Assembly: GCA_951804985.1 (NCBI GenBank)
Contig: OX638130.1
Coordinates: 103,862,040 to 103,926,039, forward strand
DNA from: Dryomyza anilis
Lineage: Eukaryota; Arthropoda; Insecta; Diptera; Dryomyzidae
Direction: 5' to 3'
DNA length: 64,000 nt
The position numbers and the translations under genes are program-made. The notes under the pieces are model-generated. The model was given only the letters and a program-made list of their open reading frames with translations, was not told where the DNA came from and ran no database searches. Shown piece by piece: positions 11,105 through 25,300 of the stretch; position 1 is the stretch's first letter, and each line of letters starts with the position of its first letter.

Positions 11105-12290
11105 ATAAATAGTTTTTGTTCTTTTTTTAAACTACACTACGTATGAGTAACGAATTTTTAACAACAACCATAAAAAAAACATGAATAATGAAAACCTACT
11201 TTTGCAACATACTGCATTCATGATTTATTTTTAAACAGGTTTATACAAATTCGTTATTTTTTATTAGTACTATTTAAGAAAAATCATCAATTTCAATGTT
11301 AAATAAGCACACAATATATAATAGCTACATATTATTTAAAGTATTTTAACGCAATACTCATTTTACACAATACTCATTCTATACAATACTCATTTTATAT
11401 AATAGATATCTATCGTTTTAGTTTTATTAAATAACAACCTTCATCTTGAACCCGTTTATTATCGCATTATTTAATCTAACAGATGTTGCATATTGCACTG
11501 CTTAATGACACAACTCAAAAAAATATAAAATGTAAAAAATCAACTCGAGATTTTAAATTCTTTTGAAATTTTAATTTATTCCCAAATTACACAAATTGTG
11601 AACTCTTTACTTATGTCAAGGTTTTTTACTGTCATAGTTCTCAATAGTTACATGAGAACTATACATTATTTAATACAGAATATACAATTTTATGTGGTAC
11701 TTTATTTGAATAATGTAAAATAAGTTTTTGTAAAATAAGATAATTATTGTGAATTTTCTAAAATTCTAATAATGCATGGCAAGATGACATATAATTTCAT
11801 AACTTCGGAATCCGTTGAGCTGACATTCTAATTAAACTCTTAAATAATAGATAAAATATCCACCTTCAAAATATATTATTTAAAATTTTCTTAACAGGTA
11901 CATTTTTGAGAAATGTTCTTTTGAATTATACTTTGTTCAAAACTGATCATTATTTAATCAACATGGTATTGAAATTACATTCCGTTGTCTTTTAAATGAG
12001 ACCTTCGTATTTTAATTCGCATCACTATTTCTTAGGTTATGTTCAATTGATTAGCAACACTTTTGTGATTTTCATTTAGTTTTCTCTGGAAAGCTGAAGC
12101 GGCTTAGACCGACTATAATTTTGATAATCCTCCTAACTATCATAATAACACCTACTATAAAATGTCACTACTTTAAAATTTCCCATGTGATCTAACCTTC
12201 CCAACTGGTTTTTTCCTTGATTTGATTTGATATGGAATGATTCACATTTTAATTAAATTTTTAATTTAATTATAATTTAATTTAGTGATT
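11105..12290. other. Intergenic stretch, mostly featureless
   Basis: AT-rich, with a short run of ACAATACTCATTTTA-like repeats at about 11345-11400. At 12181-12212 there is an isolated tail (ATGTGATCTAACCTTCCCAA) of the TATACCCTACAC family. No gene evidence. Confidence 0.45.
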
Positions 12291-12294
12291 TATT

Positions 12295-12700
12295 TTTTAG
12301 AAATATTTCGAGCATATTTCCGACAAACACACATATAAATGGAAGATTGTGGAAGCAGATTAAAAGCTGATTCCCGGCACATATATGCAGCATTTGATGC
12401 AAGCTTCGCCTTTGTCCTAACATACCCTGAGTCTGCAAAACAAGTTGTATAGTCAAAGACAAAATGTCTGTAATTTTTCAGGAGTATTTCGGCTATATCT
12501 CCGGTTAACACACAGATAAATGGAAGTTTGTGTATATCAGATTATATAATTTGGTGGAATTTTAAGGGCAGTTTCCTGGAAAATTTTGGGGACTGGCAGA
12601 ATAGCATTTAACACAAACTTCGCTTTTGTTCTAACTTGGCCTGAGTCTGCCAAACAATTTCTCTACTATTTTGGGCATATTTCCTGCAAAAATGCAGTGA
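12295..12700 (-). repeat. Two diverged ~200-bp units with a KA(E/K)-type peptide motif
   Basis: Unit 1 (about 12300-12450) and unit 2 (about 12485-12660) share, in order, CACACA(T/G)ATAAATGGAAG, CTTCGC(C/T)TTTGT and CTGAGTCTGC. On the minus strand both read TKAK(L/F)(A/V). Related copies are at 63595-63700 and 63757-63966. Stops and frame breaks preclude an intact gene. Confidence 0.5.
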
Positions 12701-12834
12701 AAATCACTGTCACAACAATATAAACGTTATACTCTTCAAAGAATAATGTTAGTAATAAACATATTTTTAAACGCGTCTATATTCGTGGTATTCTTCTTCA
12801 TTAGAATAAATATAATAATAATAGTTTGTCGATA

Positions 12835-12885
12835 TCGTCATGAAGAACATAGGCCGAGCTTTCTCACCACTTTGAGCTATGCGTC
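12835..12885 (-). mobile_element. SINE tail fragment
   Basis: The sequence around AGGCCGAGCTTTCTCACCAC is the diverged reverse complement of the SINE 3' region at 43985-44035. Confidence 0.5.
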
Positions 12886-13034
12886 CCAGCGGCAATCTTT
12901 TCAAAGTACTTTGGAAATCATAAATGAGCTCATAATGATATTTTGTGATATTTCAAGTTTCACTTTGTATGTAAGTTGACAGTAATATGAAAAAGTAACT
13001 TCGTTCGATTGTCCCTTATAGTGTAATGAGCAGA

Positions 13035-13425
13035 GCTGTAAAGATTGGTTTACGATTACTTTTGATTACGATTACTAAAGAATCGATTACGATTACTAAA
13101 AAATTTTGATTACGATTAGAAATAATCAAAAAGTAATTTGATTCTTAGCACATTTTTTGATTATTTTCACGACTACTTTAAAATAATCAAAAACTAGTAA
13201 TCCGACTACTTTTTTTTGATTATTTGAAAATAATCAAAAAAAGTAATCCGACTACTTTTTTTGATTATTTCTATTTTTCTTGATTATCAAATAATCGAAA
13301 AATAATCTAACAAAAATAGAAATAATCAAAAAAAAAAGTAGTCTGATTACTTTTTTTTGATTATTTTCAAATAATCAAAAAAAAAAGTAGTCGGATTACT
13401 TTTTTTGATTATTTTCATTCATTTT
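13035..13425. repeat. Self-complementary GATTAC/TAATC repeat cluster
   Basis: Alternating copies of AAAAAAGTAATCCGACTACT and its complement with TTTGATTATTTTCAAATAATC between them. The whole tract is strongly self-complementary. No terminal duplications recognised. Confidence 0.7.
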
Positions 13426-14239
13426 TATTTATTTTATTCAGATTGCCAGAAATAAAACTTAAGATGTTGTTTTATTTATTGCAATAACGACGGTACTTAG
13501 CAAATTTCATATATAATAGTGTAGTATTTTTGTTTTTTTTTACAAAAAGCAATAAAAACAGTGGATGCACAAAGAACGATTTTTGATATTTTTGTATAAA
13601 CCCTACAAACCATTTGACGATAATTTTTAAATTCGATATGTTAATGATAAATATTAGATATAAAACATAAAGTATTTGAAAATTTAATCGCGTGTTCTTT
13701 ATAATTTTTGTGAAATTTTTTTTTTTCTGAACAAATAAAATTTGTTTATAGAAAATAAATCGATTTATGATATCATCTCGATATCTATAACGACAAAAAC
13801 AACGATATTATTTTAGATAGGTTCGTTTTTATTGAAAATCCTATCGTTTTCGTATCATTATAGATGATCTAAAACGACAATTTGAGGCTATAAACGATAT
13901 CGTTTCGATATCGTAAAATTATCGTTTGGTTTGCTGGGATATTAAAAACAAATTGTAGCGTATACAAAATTCTATAATTCCCATTCGTTTACAGAGTAAG
14001 CGGGTCATTACGAGTGCATTACTCTCGAAATTGTAAATAGGATTAGGCCTCTTCCCATTACATATTTACATTGTAAGTAAAAGTAATATACATGGTATGA
14101 CCCCTCATTCGTTATTCCCTTATTATATATGCTATGATCGAATGCGGCCAATCCAGAACAAATGCAATGCGGAAACTGGATGGAGATTCGATATGACTCG
14201 GGATACAAAATCATCGAGAGATAATATCATGATGACTTT

Positions 14240-14453
14240 TACCGCTGGGGAAGTGCTGGGACATACAGTTGAATGTGGGTGAGAGCTTTTCATATGCAAT
14301 GTTTTACTCTCGCAGGATTGCCATTGACTGCCGAGAGGTAGCGCGGTATAGAAAAATGTTTCCATGAAAAGATGTTCTTAGCCTCATTCAGGATTTGACT
14401 TGGAACATTTCGGCTCGCAGTCCAACGCACTAACCACTGAGCTACCGGCGCTA
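14240..14453 (-). mobile_element. tRNA-derived SINE, reverse copy
   Basis: The reverse complement begins TAGCGCCGGTAGCTCAGTGG, an A box, continues with a degenerate B box and then the family body (GCGCTACCTCTCGGCAGTCA). The 3' third is diverged or truncated. Confidence 0.75.
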
Positions 14454-15265
14454 AACATATTTTTATAATATTTGGTTATTATAAATGACTGTTTTCCATT
14501 ATTGTAATTTTATAGTACACATAGCAATTTTTTTATTACACCTAAATATTACCAAGAATATGAATAAATGCTTTTGTAACTTTAAGAATTCTTTATAAAA
14601 ACAATGTCGAAATTTCGAAAGATTTGTATACCCCACAAACCATTTGATGATTAAGTAAATCTTGAAATAATTATAAATAATAAATCTTGAAATAGTTATA
14701 TGTAAATTATCTATTATTTATAGTCTTTTGGAAATTAATTTCCAAAAAAATAAAATTAGTTAATGTAAAATGGAAAATGTAAAAAAAGTTTTACGACATT
14801 GATTTGAAATCTTCAAAGATTAATATGAAGTCTTAGTTTTAGTTAGTTTGAATGTTATAGAAAATCCCATAGATCCCAAGCCATGTCTCGGAGACCTCCG
14901 GTGCCTCAAAAGCTCTCTCGAATAACTTCGATAAATAAAAGTTCGATCTGGTTCTTTTTTCGATTCTAATAAATTAAAATTTTTCATACATTCAAAATCT
15001 TTGACAAGATACGATATTTAAACATTTATTGCAATATCAAACTTTTATAATTTTTTTGTTCGGTATCGTTTCGATTTCTCGTACCGAGAAATCGCATCGA
15101 TAATTACCTACTATGTATGACCAATTTAAAGCTCAATATCGCTACAAGAAAAATATTCGAAATCGTGTGAATTCTGATACTTCTCGTATTGATCTCGTAA
15201 CTATATCGAAACGAATTGCATAATGGCATAATATTTAACGATAATTTAAGTTTATAAATCATCTA

Positions 15266-15485
15266 CACCCAGAAAAAAATTCCCTCAAATCCCATTAAAA
15301 TTGGTCAATAGGACAATTATTGATTTAATAGTATACAAAAAATAAATCTTCTCATATAAACTCAATGGCAATGTCATGGTATTTTCTAGTATTTAATGGT
15401 ATTTTCCGATTAAAATAATAATTTATCCTATTGACTATTTTTAATAGTAAAAAACTATTATTTATATAGTATTTTTTTCTGGGTG
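15266..15485 (+). mobile_element. CACCCAGAAAAAA MITE, copy 1 (220 bp)
   Basis: It starts CACCCAGAAAAAAATTCCCT and ends ATTTTTTTCTGGGTG. TIRs are about 14 bp, flanked by TA on both sides. The interior (GGTCAATAGGACAATTATTG) is shared with copies at 24335 and, reversed, 31598. Confidence 0.9.
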
Positions 15486-15933
15486 TAGTGATTTACAAAA
15501 CCCAAAAATTCAATAATCCTAATACAATAAAAATAGACTAAAATTTTGGCTTGAAAACATTTGGATGGAGACTGAAAAGCACTTGAATAAACACCAAATA
15601 TTGGATGTTCTGATAACGACGATTTAATACTGATAGGAAACTATACAATCCGCTGAGTGCCACTATTTGGAATATAACAACCCACCCGGGAGAGAACAAC
15701 GTGTTGTCAACAACATATTTAAAACAAATGTCGACTGTATTTACGCGCGGTGTGAGAGATAAGGTGCTGTTCGCCTCGACACCCATGTGTGATCATTTTG
15801 CGCTCGTGCAATTTTCACTCATTCGCGCGCACTCTTTTGCTCTTTTTCTGAAAATAATTATAGTATTTAAAGGTAGAGGTAAGAGATAGCAACAAAGTTA
15901 TTAATGTCGAAATAAGTTTTAGAGATAATGCGC

Positions 15934-15968
15934 TCAGTGTGATATTTAGCGAAATACTACTCGGTTGC
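15934..15968 (+). promoter_or_regulatory. Candidate Inr/DPE core promoter of the dehydrogenase gene
   Basis: TCAGTG at 15934-15939 fits the fly initiator (TCAKTY, five of six). GGTTGC begins at 15963, exactly +28 from the initiator A, and fits the DPE (RGWYVT, five of six). No TATA box lies 25-30 bp upstream. The surrounding 15690-15970 is richer in G+C than its neighbours. A transcript from here would have a 428-base 5' UTR reaching the ATG at 16364. Confidence 0.4.
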
Positions 15969-16363
15969 TCGGCAAGTTTCTGCACTATCGACTATCGCTG
16001 AAGGAACTTTGGAAGAACTTTTGTGTGTTTTTTTTTTTTTACTCAAACGCGATATCAGTTGCGTGATTAATCTCGAAATAATAAAAAATTATAGTACAAA
16101 AATCATAGAAAAAAAAATTATAGAAAAAAAAAAATATAGAACACAAAATCATAGAAATAAAAAATTATACAACAAAAATAGGAAAAAGTGTTTAGCAGCG
16201 AAAAAAAACACACAAGTTATCTATATTCCAACTACATATTAAGCATTCAGTATAATTTGAGTAACGATCAACAACGGTTGTTGATTTTCAGTGTCCTGAC
16301 AATTTAAAAATTAATTCACTTTTTATTTTTTTGTAATACTCAACAAAAGAACTCAACAGAAAT

Positions 16364-19300
16364 ATGGCAGAAACCGGCCAAAAATCGTAAGTCAATGTTT
16401 TATGGAAGAAAGCGTCAATGAACGGAAATTAATTATAGCACAGCGTAAATTATAGTGATATTTAATGCATTTATTATAGTAAAGAAAGGAGTTGGTTGTT
16501 GGCGTGGGAAAATTTGCAGCTGTGAGTGTCATTAAAATGTCATTAAAATTGTTCTTAGAATTTTTAAATATGACACATTTGGCAAGACACTTTTTTGAAA
16601 TGCTTTCAATTTATAACAAAGTGAAATAAGTGTTTTTTTTATATTTTTGATTTACATTAATAACGTGTTTCTGTTAGGATGTAGAAAATAGTAGGTTTTG
16701 CTAGTAAAAATAAACTCGAATTTTTGACGATTTTTGTCCTAATATTTATAAAAATTCGTGTAGAAATTTTTTAACTATTTAACTATATTTTAAAAATAAG
16801 AAAGTATTAAGATGTACACAACTATTATCATTTATGTAGTAAACATTATACAACATTTATGTATTTGTGTTGAAAAGATGTAGTTATCATACATTTTGTT
16901 AGTTTCTAAATACATTTGTATTTATTTGACTTAATTTTGCTACACAATGTATTATAAATGCGTTTTTTACATACTTTTACATAACTGTATTGTGTTTTTA
17001 TTTTTTGCTTTTATTTTAATAATTTGAAGTTCGTGGACGAAGTACTTTCGTCGTGCATGTATAAAATGTTGGCAACTCTGTGGTCTGCAGAAGACAAACA
17101 ATATATGATTTCGCGTTATTTTTTGAAAGAATGAAAATTTTTGACTCTTATATATATACAGAATGTAGTAAAAATAAATGCATGTGTAGTAATATTTTCA
17201 CATTTTGAAGCTAAATAAATGGCTAAATAAATACGTAATGTAGAAAAATAAATGCAAATGTATTTATATTTAAAATTTTTTTTTTTACAAATTAAACAAT
17301 GCACTGTGGGACAGAAGTCAATTCTAGCTCGCCGTAAATACAGTTTTCGCCAATCTTAACGAAATTTTAGACTAAACATACATGTATTATGAATAGATTT
17401 CAATTTGAAATCTAATTGAAAATGTAAAGTGACTATAACTTTTGTTTGGAACGAGATATTTTGTTTATAATTGGTATTTAGATACATACTATAATTGCAC
17501 ATGACTATACTTAATGTGGGCGTGATTGGCCAACTGTCACGCCTACCATTCTCATTAAACTATATAACTTGACCATCGTTAGAGATATACTGAAAATATT
17601 AGGTACTATGGTACATATCACAATTCTTAACTACCATACCAAATATGAGCCAGTTTTGTCAACTATAATGACAGAAAAGGCAAAACTGACATATTAAAAT
17701 AACAAAATTTAGTTAAATTATTTTACGATTTATATTTCTCATCGCTTAAACTCATTTTAAATGACGTGTGGCAAACTAATGTAGGCATGTTTAACACCGT
17801 CAGAAAGAAGACATTTCAGACATTACTTCTGTAAAAAGATTTATGAGAGCATTTGGGAGCTTTTTTTTCCATGTCTACTTTTGTAAAAAAAATATGTAAT
17901 TTTTGTTTTATGTTTTTGACAAATAATCAGGAAATACACGAATAGCCAATTGAAAATTTTGATACACAAGATGATAGTTCTCTCAATTCCCAAAATTATA
18001 AAACTATCTCTCTGCATGTGGAGTATATATTGAAAGAGTTATGACAGTTTTAATGTAACCCATTTTTTATTTTTTAAAAAGCACATGTTTTAATTTTTTG
18101 ACTTTAAGCAAGCCAACAGAAGGATTTTTTCACTAGGGGTAACATTTTTTGTTTGTTCTCTAGGTTCTCAGAAATTATTAATAAAATGACATATTTTTCA
18201 AATTTCTGCAAACAAACGTTTAGTTTCAGATTTTCGGCGAGGTATACTGAGCTTCTGTCCCATAGTGCAATGTAGTAAAAGCAAATGCAGATGTAGTAAT
18301 TTATCAACATATTTTAGAACGTATGAAGAAAGGCAAAATGTAGTAATTTTAATATAAAAGAAATAAAATTTTGTTTAGAAATTCATTTAAATTATGTACA
18401 AAATAACAACCTCAATGTAGTAATAAGAAATACATTTGCTTTTAGACGTAATACTTATTTATTTTATTTATTTTTAACACAGTATTTTTTCGGTGTAGTA
18501 TGGATACTTTTCAGGTTTTAATTATAAAAAAATAATCCGATTTTAATAATATAGTTTATGATTAAGGTCATTTAAAATTAAAAAAAAAAATGGAAACTCA
18601 GAGTTATATATATTTATTTTCTTACTTGTAATTCAAATTAATTATTCAGTAATGAGCGTAATTATAGCATCACTTTTTGATGTGTTTATAAATACTTTTA
18701 ACCGTATGAACATTTTAATTATATCTGGTAAAACAATTTACCAATAAAAATAGGTTCAAAAAACTGTTTCAAGATAAATAGGTTCAAAGGTTTTAAAAAA
18801 GTAAACGAGATGAAACACATGAATCGACTATAAAATATTAGAAACAAATCTTCCTAGAATTATAAAATCGCGATAAAAATAATGCTTTGAACACATTGAG
18901 GGCGATAACCGAATTACTATATTTGTCAAAATTAAAAAAATAAAAACAAATTCTATAATATTTTGGGTGCAATTCGACGACAAAAGTCGTTGTCGCCAAT
19001 AGAAATTTAATTCTAATTTGACAAGAGACACTCGATATGTTTATTAGGTTTGTGAATTGTTATATTTCAAATATATTTTAAAACTCTTTTAAAATGGTTT
19101 AAAATCAGAATCGATTTTTTCAATTAACGTCAACCGTCGTTTAAACTTAGTTTAAACGACCGATCCCAACGGTTAAACTTTGTGTAAATTTCTAATGTTT
19201 TTTATAGGACATTTTCTACGTTGTTTTAAAAATTATAGTTAATTATTCTATTTTTACTGCACATTAAAGATAAACTCGCACGTGCACTTTATTTGCTCGA

Positions 19301-22300
19301 TCTGTTGCTAAAATTTAGAATTATATATGCGTTTTTTGATAACCGCTTCTGCAGCCAACTTCACTTCAAAACGCACTGTCAAAAATGAAAATTCCAATAG
19401 ATATGCGTTCGTACGGTGCGTAATTCATTAGGTTCTTTGCAAAATTATTGAAAATGTGCCGAGTTTGACAGTTAAACGTATGCACACGCACTCATTTAGG
19501 GTCTAGGGTTAGTTTAAACGACCAATGTTGAAGGTTTAAACTCTGAATGTTTTTGACAGAAAATTTTCTCGCAATACTTTTCTCTATTATTTGTCGCTGC
19601 GTCGGTATTTTATTATTATAATATTAATCATAGAAGTTATGTTTAAAAATATTCTTTTCTTAGTTTTATCTTTATAACTACTTTATAAGGAAATAAAAAA
19701 AAAAAGATTTCATTAATAGAAAAGTAATTGAGACGCAATATATATAAAAGTTTATTATTGAAACCTAAGTCGCACTTAGTTACTCAAGCGTCAAATATTT
19801 ATTGCTTCATAAATTTATTATTTTTGTTAAATGCATTTATACATGCTGATCTTTCAAATGATTATTAACTATTTTTAAGCATTATTTTTCTAGTTGTTCA
19901 CAAACTATTTTTTTTTTCCACAAAAACCTTATCTTGATATTGATAATGCCAGATTCCAAAGATAAAGCTAAAATAATACCAAAACTATGTTGCATTGTCA
20001 TGGAGAAATTGACAAATTCAACTCAAATTGGTGGTCATATTTTATTAGTACCTAATAAATAATACTATTTCGAAATAGACTTGTAAAAACTATGTTACCT
20101 AGTGTTACAATTGCACTATGCACTGTACCACCACTTCGAATCTGGTAGTAGCAAAATATCATATAAAATGAACACGTATCACCATGCCCATATATCGTGC
20201 CTCAAAAATGTTGCGTGCTTTTTAGCAGTTTCTATATATTTTTTCGGAACTATTTTAATCTACGCTATAACTGCCATAATCTGCAATGTACTATAAAAAC
20301 ACATTTATGATCGATCACAGTATTTGAAGTTCAATGTTATCTTATCTTGAATACAATTATGTATTTATAAATAATCCACTCAGTTGGCTAGAAATTGCAA
20401 CATGGAGTGCGATAAATAATTTTTACTGCATGGAACAAAACCAGATCAAGATCAAATGGTATCTCAAAATATACTATGCGGTATATTTTTAATCGCAATA
20501 GCAGAATAAAGTTTTCATTTTCTTTTTGTAAAAACATAGAATGAAGTACATATTTTTTTTAATTAAGAGAGTTGAGAATTTCATGGAGAAAATAAAGAAT
20601 GAGAGCCTGACAATGCTTCCAATTATTGAGTGAAACAATTCTTTGGCGCACATTTCTTAATTGAACAGTTCTTCCCAGGACATTTGTTCTTTCACAGAAC
20701 AATTCATTCCTCAGAGAATTTTATTCCTGAGTCAATTTTTTCCCATGACAATTCTTCCCATTAACATAAACATTTTTCATCCGAGATCATTCTTTTCCAT
20801 GCAATTCTTTCCATTAACATAAAAATTTCTTCTCCAAGAACATTCTTTTCCAAGCATCCCCAAATATCTACTTTCGACTGTATATTTCCCAGTGCAGAAT
20901 ACATTTTTCATTTTCTTTTGTAAAAACAAAGAGTTGAGAATTTCATGGAGAAAATAAACTTCTAAAACTAAAGAACGAGAGCTGGATAATGCTCTCCGAC
21001 ATAACATAAACATTTCTTCTCCAAGAACATTCTTTTCCAAGCATCCCCAAATATCTACTTTGTACTGTATATTTCCCAGTGCAGAATACATTTTTCATTT
21101 TCTTTTGTAAAAACAAAGAGTTGAGAATTTCATGGAGAAAATAAACTTCTAAACCTAAAGAACGAGAGCTGGATAATGCTCTCCGACAATTATTCAGCGC
21201 AACAATTGTTCGACGCACATTTCTTAATCAAACAGTTCTTCCCAGGACATTTGTTCTTTCCCAGAACAATTCATTCCTGTGACAATTTTATTCCTTAGAC
21301 AATTTTTTCTCAAGAAATTCTTCCCATAAACAATTTTCCCGTGAGAACATTATTTCCCATACATCCCATACATCTCCGGACAATTCATCCCCATGAAAAT
21401 TATTTCTCAGACAGTTAAACTTTGAGACAAATCTCCACAAATATAATTTTCTACTAACATTCTACTAAAAGTTCAGAATGCATCTTCTTAGTATTACGAA
21501 AGTAAATTTCTTTATCATCAGATAAAAATACACAGAAAAAAATGCATCAATATTATGAATTTATTCATAAATATTATGAATTTTTTCACCAACTACCAGA
21601 TTCATCATATTGATACCATTCATTAAATGGCATATTGATGAATGCATTCATTATATATATGAAATTATTCGTAAAGGGTTTTTTAACAGGGACGCTAAAA
21701 AAGTAGAGCGACAGGGACAGCAAACGACGCCATATTTCTTGCCGCTCTTTTGACATTTCTCTTCAGTAAGGTTTGCCATTTCATGATGGAAAGATATACG
21801 AATTCGAATTTCGGTAGTAAATTTTAATAATTTCGACTCGTTGTTGTATATCTTTCGTAGCGCTCTTATTGAAAAACCATTTACTATCGCACATCATAGT
21901 GAAGAACGAAATATTCAATACAATGAATTTGAATGGTCATATTGATGAATTTGTTCATAATATTTATCAATATAAAATTTTATTGTGAGTTTTTCAAAAA
22001 AAAAAAAATTTTTTTGGAAAATAATTCGAAAAAAAAAAGTGTTATTGTAAAAATGTTATTTAGAAAATAACAGAATAAAAATTATACGAAATAATAATTT
22101 TTCGAAAAAATTTTTTTTTTTCGAAAATAAAAATTATTCGAAAAAAAATAAACTAAAATTCTTATTTTCGAAAATAAATAATAAATAAATGTTTTGAAAA
22201 AAAAAATTTTTCAAACTATAATTTTTTTTAAATATAACCTTTTATTAATAAAAAATTGTAATTATAAATAAATATATTATAAAACATTTTACTAATTTAT

Positions 22301-25300
22301 GCATGTCGAGCAAGCATTATTTAAAAAATAACATACAAGAACCACTTGAAAACTGAGAAGTACTGCAAAAAATAAACGAAAAATAGATATTTTAATTGAA
22401 ATTTCGTTTGATGAACAGCATTCTTCAATATCAAATAAAATATGTTTTATTTTATGTTCTTATTCATTAATATAATGGAACGTATTCTTCACATACAATT
22501 CATCATATTGAAGAACACATTTTCCTCAGTTACAGAGTGTTCATCTTACTCATGATCGCATTCATAACATTGATGTCGTTAGTCATTAATATTATGAATG
22601 GGTCTTCAATACAATGAATCATGGTTTGAAGAACGGAATTCATCAATATGATGTACATTTTTTTTTCTGTGTAATAATAACAGACTTTTTTTTCTACTGT
22701 ATTCAAAGTAATTATTGTCGTTAGTTAAAACAAAAATGATATATCGAATATAATCTTCTCGATTGTAAGAAACTAATTTATTGTTTAAAAACGTAGAGAA
22801 AACTTGTTCGTAGTTTTGTTCTTTCCTACATTCTACATTGAGTAATGATTGATACGAGTTCCCAGTGGGACAGTGTAAACAAGAGTGATACATGACCACA
22901 TTGATAAATCATGCATGTTCTGTAAATAACTGACACATTTTTCATTATAATCATTATTACCTAACTCTAAATATTTAGTTCCACTATACAGACAGACGAT
23001 TCAATAGAATGATGTTTACAATAGGTTTTATGTTTTACATATTTTTTGTAATAATAGCACGACGCAGATAAAATCACATTTTTATTTTAATATTTTGATG
23101 TATGTGCTATTTTCAGAATATTGTTTTGAAAACTGTTATGCTTTTGTGATGATGATTTGGGTGACAAAGGTCATTTTGGTTGTGACTCGTAATCAGTGAT
23201 GTGTAAATGAATTTTTAATAATGTAGTTTGTTTTTTATATTTTAAATATGTGGTAGAACAAAAAGGTTAAAATATTTAATAAATTTCTATCGAACATTTG
23301 AAAACACAAGTCTATCATACAGATTAACTAAATTTCAACAAAAATTTAAAATAAATTACCAACGACGTATACGTATTTGATTTGCAAATAAATTTTAGAT
23401 TTGAACAAACTTATAATTGTTATAAACGAATCATTTCGAAATAATCGCTTTAAAATTGCATAACACACAACAGTGTTTAATAAATATTGGTTTAATCATT
23501 TTGATCGGACCAAAATGAACAGCTTGCCATAATATTTGTTCTTGGTGGTCGACTATTTTTAGGTATAGTTGATAAGAAAGACTTATTAATTATTGATAAG
23601 CACAAATATATGATTGTATGGCAACAGTTAAATATTAATAATTTCAATATAATAGGCTATTAATGATATAGTATATAGAAATTTTAAAAACTTACCTGAT
23701 TATTACATGTTTTTTTTTTAAATTTTATATTAGCTGCACATTAAATGCTGCCTGCATTCAAAGTACCCTACTCCTGATCTGGGACATTATTGTAATGCAA
23801 GTGCGTTTCTGGACCGTATGCGTGCAGTCGTTTATTAAGACCGTTACAAAACAGGAGGAGATCAGTGTTCAGGATCAAGTTGTGCTGGTAAGATATGCCT
23901 TTTAAATTTGTAAATTTCCATAATTTTTCAATTTTCTATTTACTTTATATAGATCACCGGCACTGGTCATGGCATTGGCAAGGAAACCGCTCTGAACTAT
24001 GGCAAACTCGGAGCCAAGGTCATTTGCTGGGACATCAATGAGAAGAACAATGCGGAGACCGTTAAGGAAATCAAGAATGCAGGCGGTAAAGCTTTTGGCT
24101 ATACGTAAGTGAAATCTATTTTTTAAACAAACATAAAAAAAATCAAAAATACGTTTATCAAACAAATTGTTTGTAAAAATTCATATAAAATAAGTTTAGA
24201 ATAACGTAAATTGATCAAAGTCTAACGGCCGTTTACAAATAACTAACTATTAGTTAACTCTATTCGATGGAAATTGGTTAGTTAAAGTGACAATTTCTGT
24301 CAGATTGCATTATTTCTTTATGCAACCGACCATACACCCAGAAAAAAGTTGCCTCAAATCCCATTAAAATTGGTCAATAGGACAATTATTGATTTAATAG
24401 TATACCAAAAATAAATATTTTCATGTAAACTCAATGGCAATGTCATGGTATTTTCTAGTATTTAATGGTATTTTCCGATTAAAATAATAATTTATCCTAT
24501 TGACTATTTCTAATAGTAAAAAAACTATTATTTATATAGTATTTTTTTCTGGGTGCATTCCCGAGTTCTGTGACAATTTTGAAAATCTTCAATAAAAATT
24601 TAAATAGAAAATTTTTTAAATATTAACATTCTGTAGCTTTTAATTAATTAAAAATGTTTAAAATTAAATTTCCACGAGTATCATACGCTACTTAAAATAG
24701 TATTAAAAAATTCAAAATACTTACCAGTCAAAATGCATTTCGGCCGCAATTAATATATTTCGCTAGTCATTTCTGCTTGCAGCAAACGATATTTTATAAT
24801 GATATATTTAAAATAGACACACTATATGTAGGTTCCATATTTATATTCTGCAAAACGAAAACATAGAATTATTAATAAAAATATATTTATTTTACTTTTG
24901 CAATGCAATGATTTATAGGATTAGATTTAATATATAGTTAAGATATTTCTTACGCACATGAATATTTCTGTAATACTGTATATGGCCTTGAAGGCTCGAT
25001 ATTAATTAAGTAATAAATTTAAAAAAAGAAAAATGCATTTTGAAATGGACAATTTTTAACCAAATAACAAATTTTATTTACAGCTGTAATGTGATGAACC
25101 GCGAGGACATCAATGAGTTGGCCGACAAAATCAAGAAGGAGCACGGATTCGTTAGCATCATTGTTAATAATGCCGGTATTATGCCATGCCATCCTTTGAT
25201 GCAGACCAGTGAGACTGAAATCAAGAACATGTTCAGCGTTAATGTTTACGCACATTTCTGGGTAGGTTTGAATTAATTTTTTCCTTTAGTTTATATTTTG

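Noticed and set aside
17302..18267. Transposase gene inside the Transib-like element
   Set aside because: Only short ORFs (68 codons or fewer) without DDE or RAG1-like motifs.
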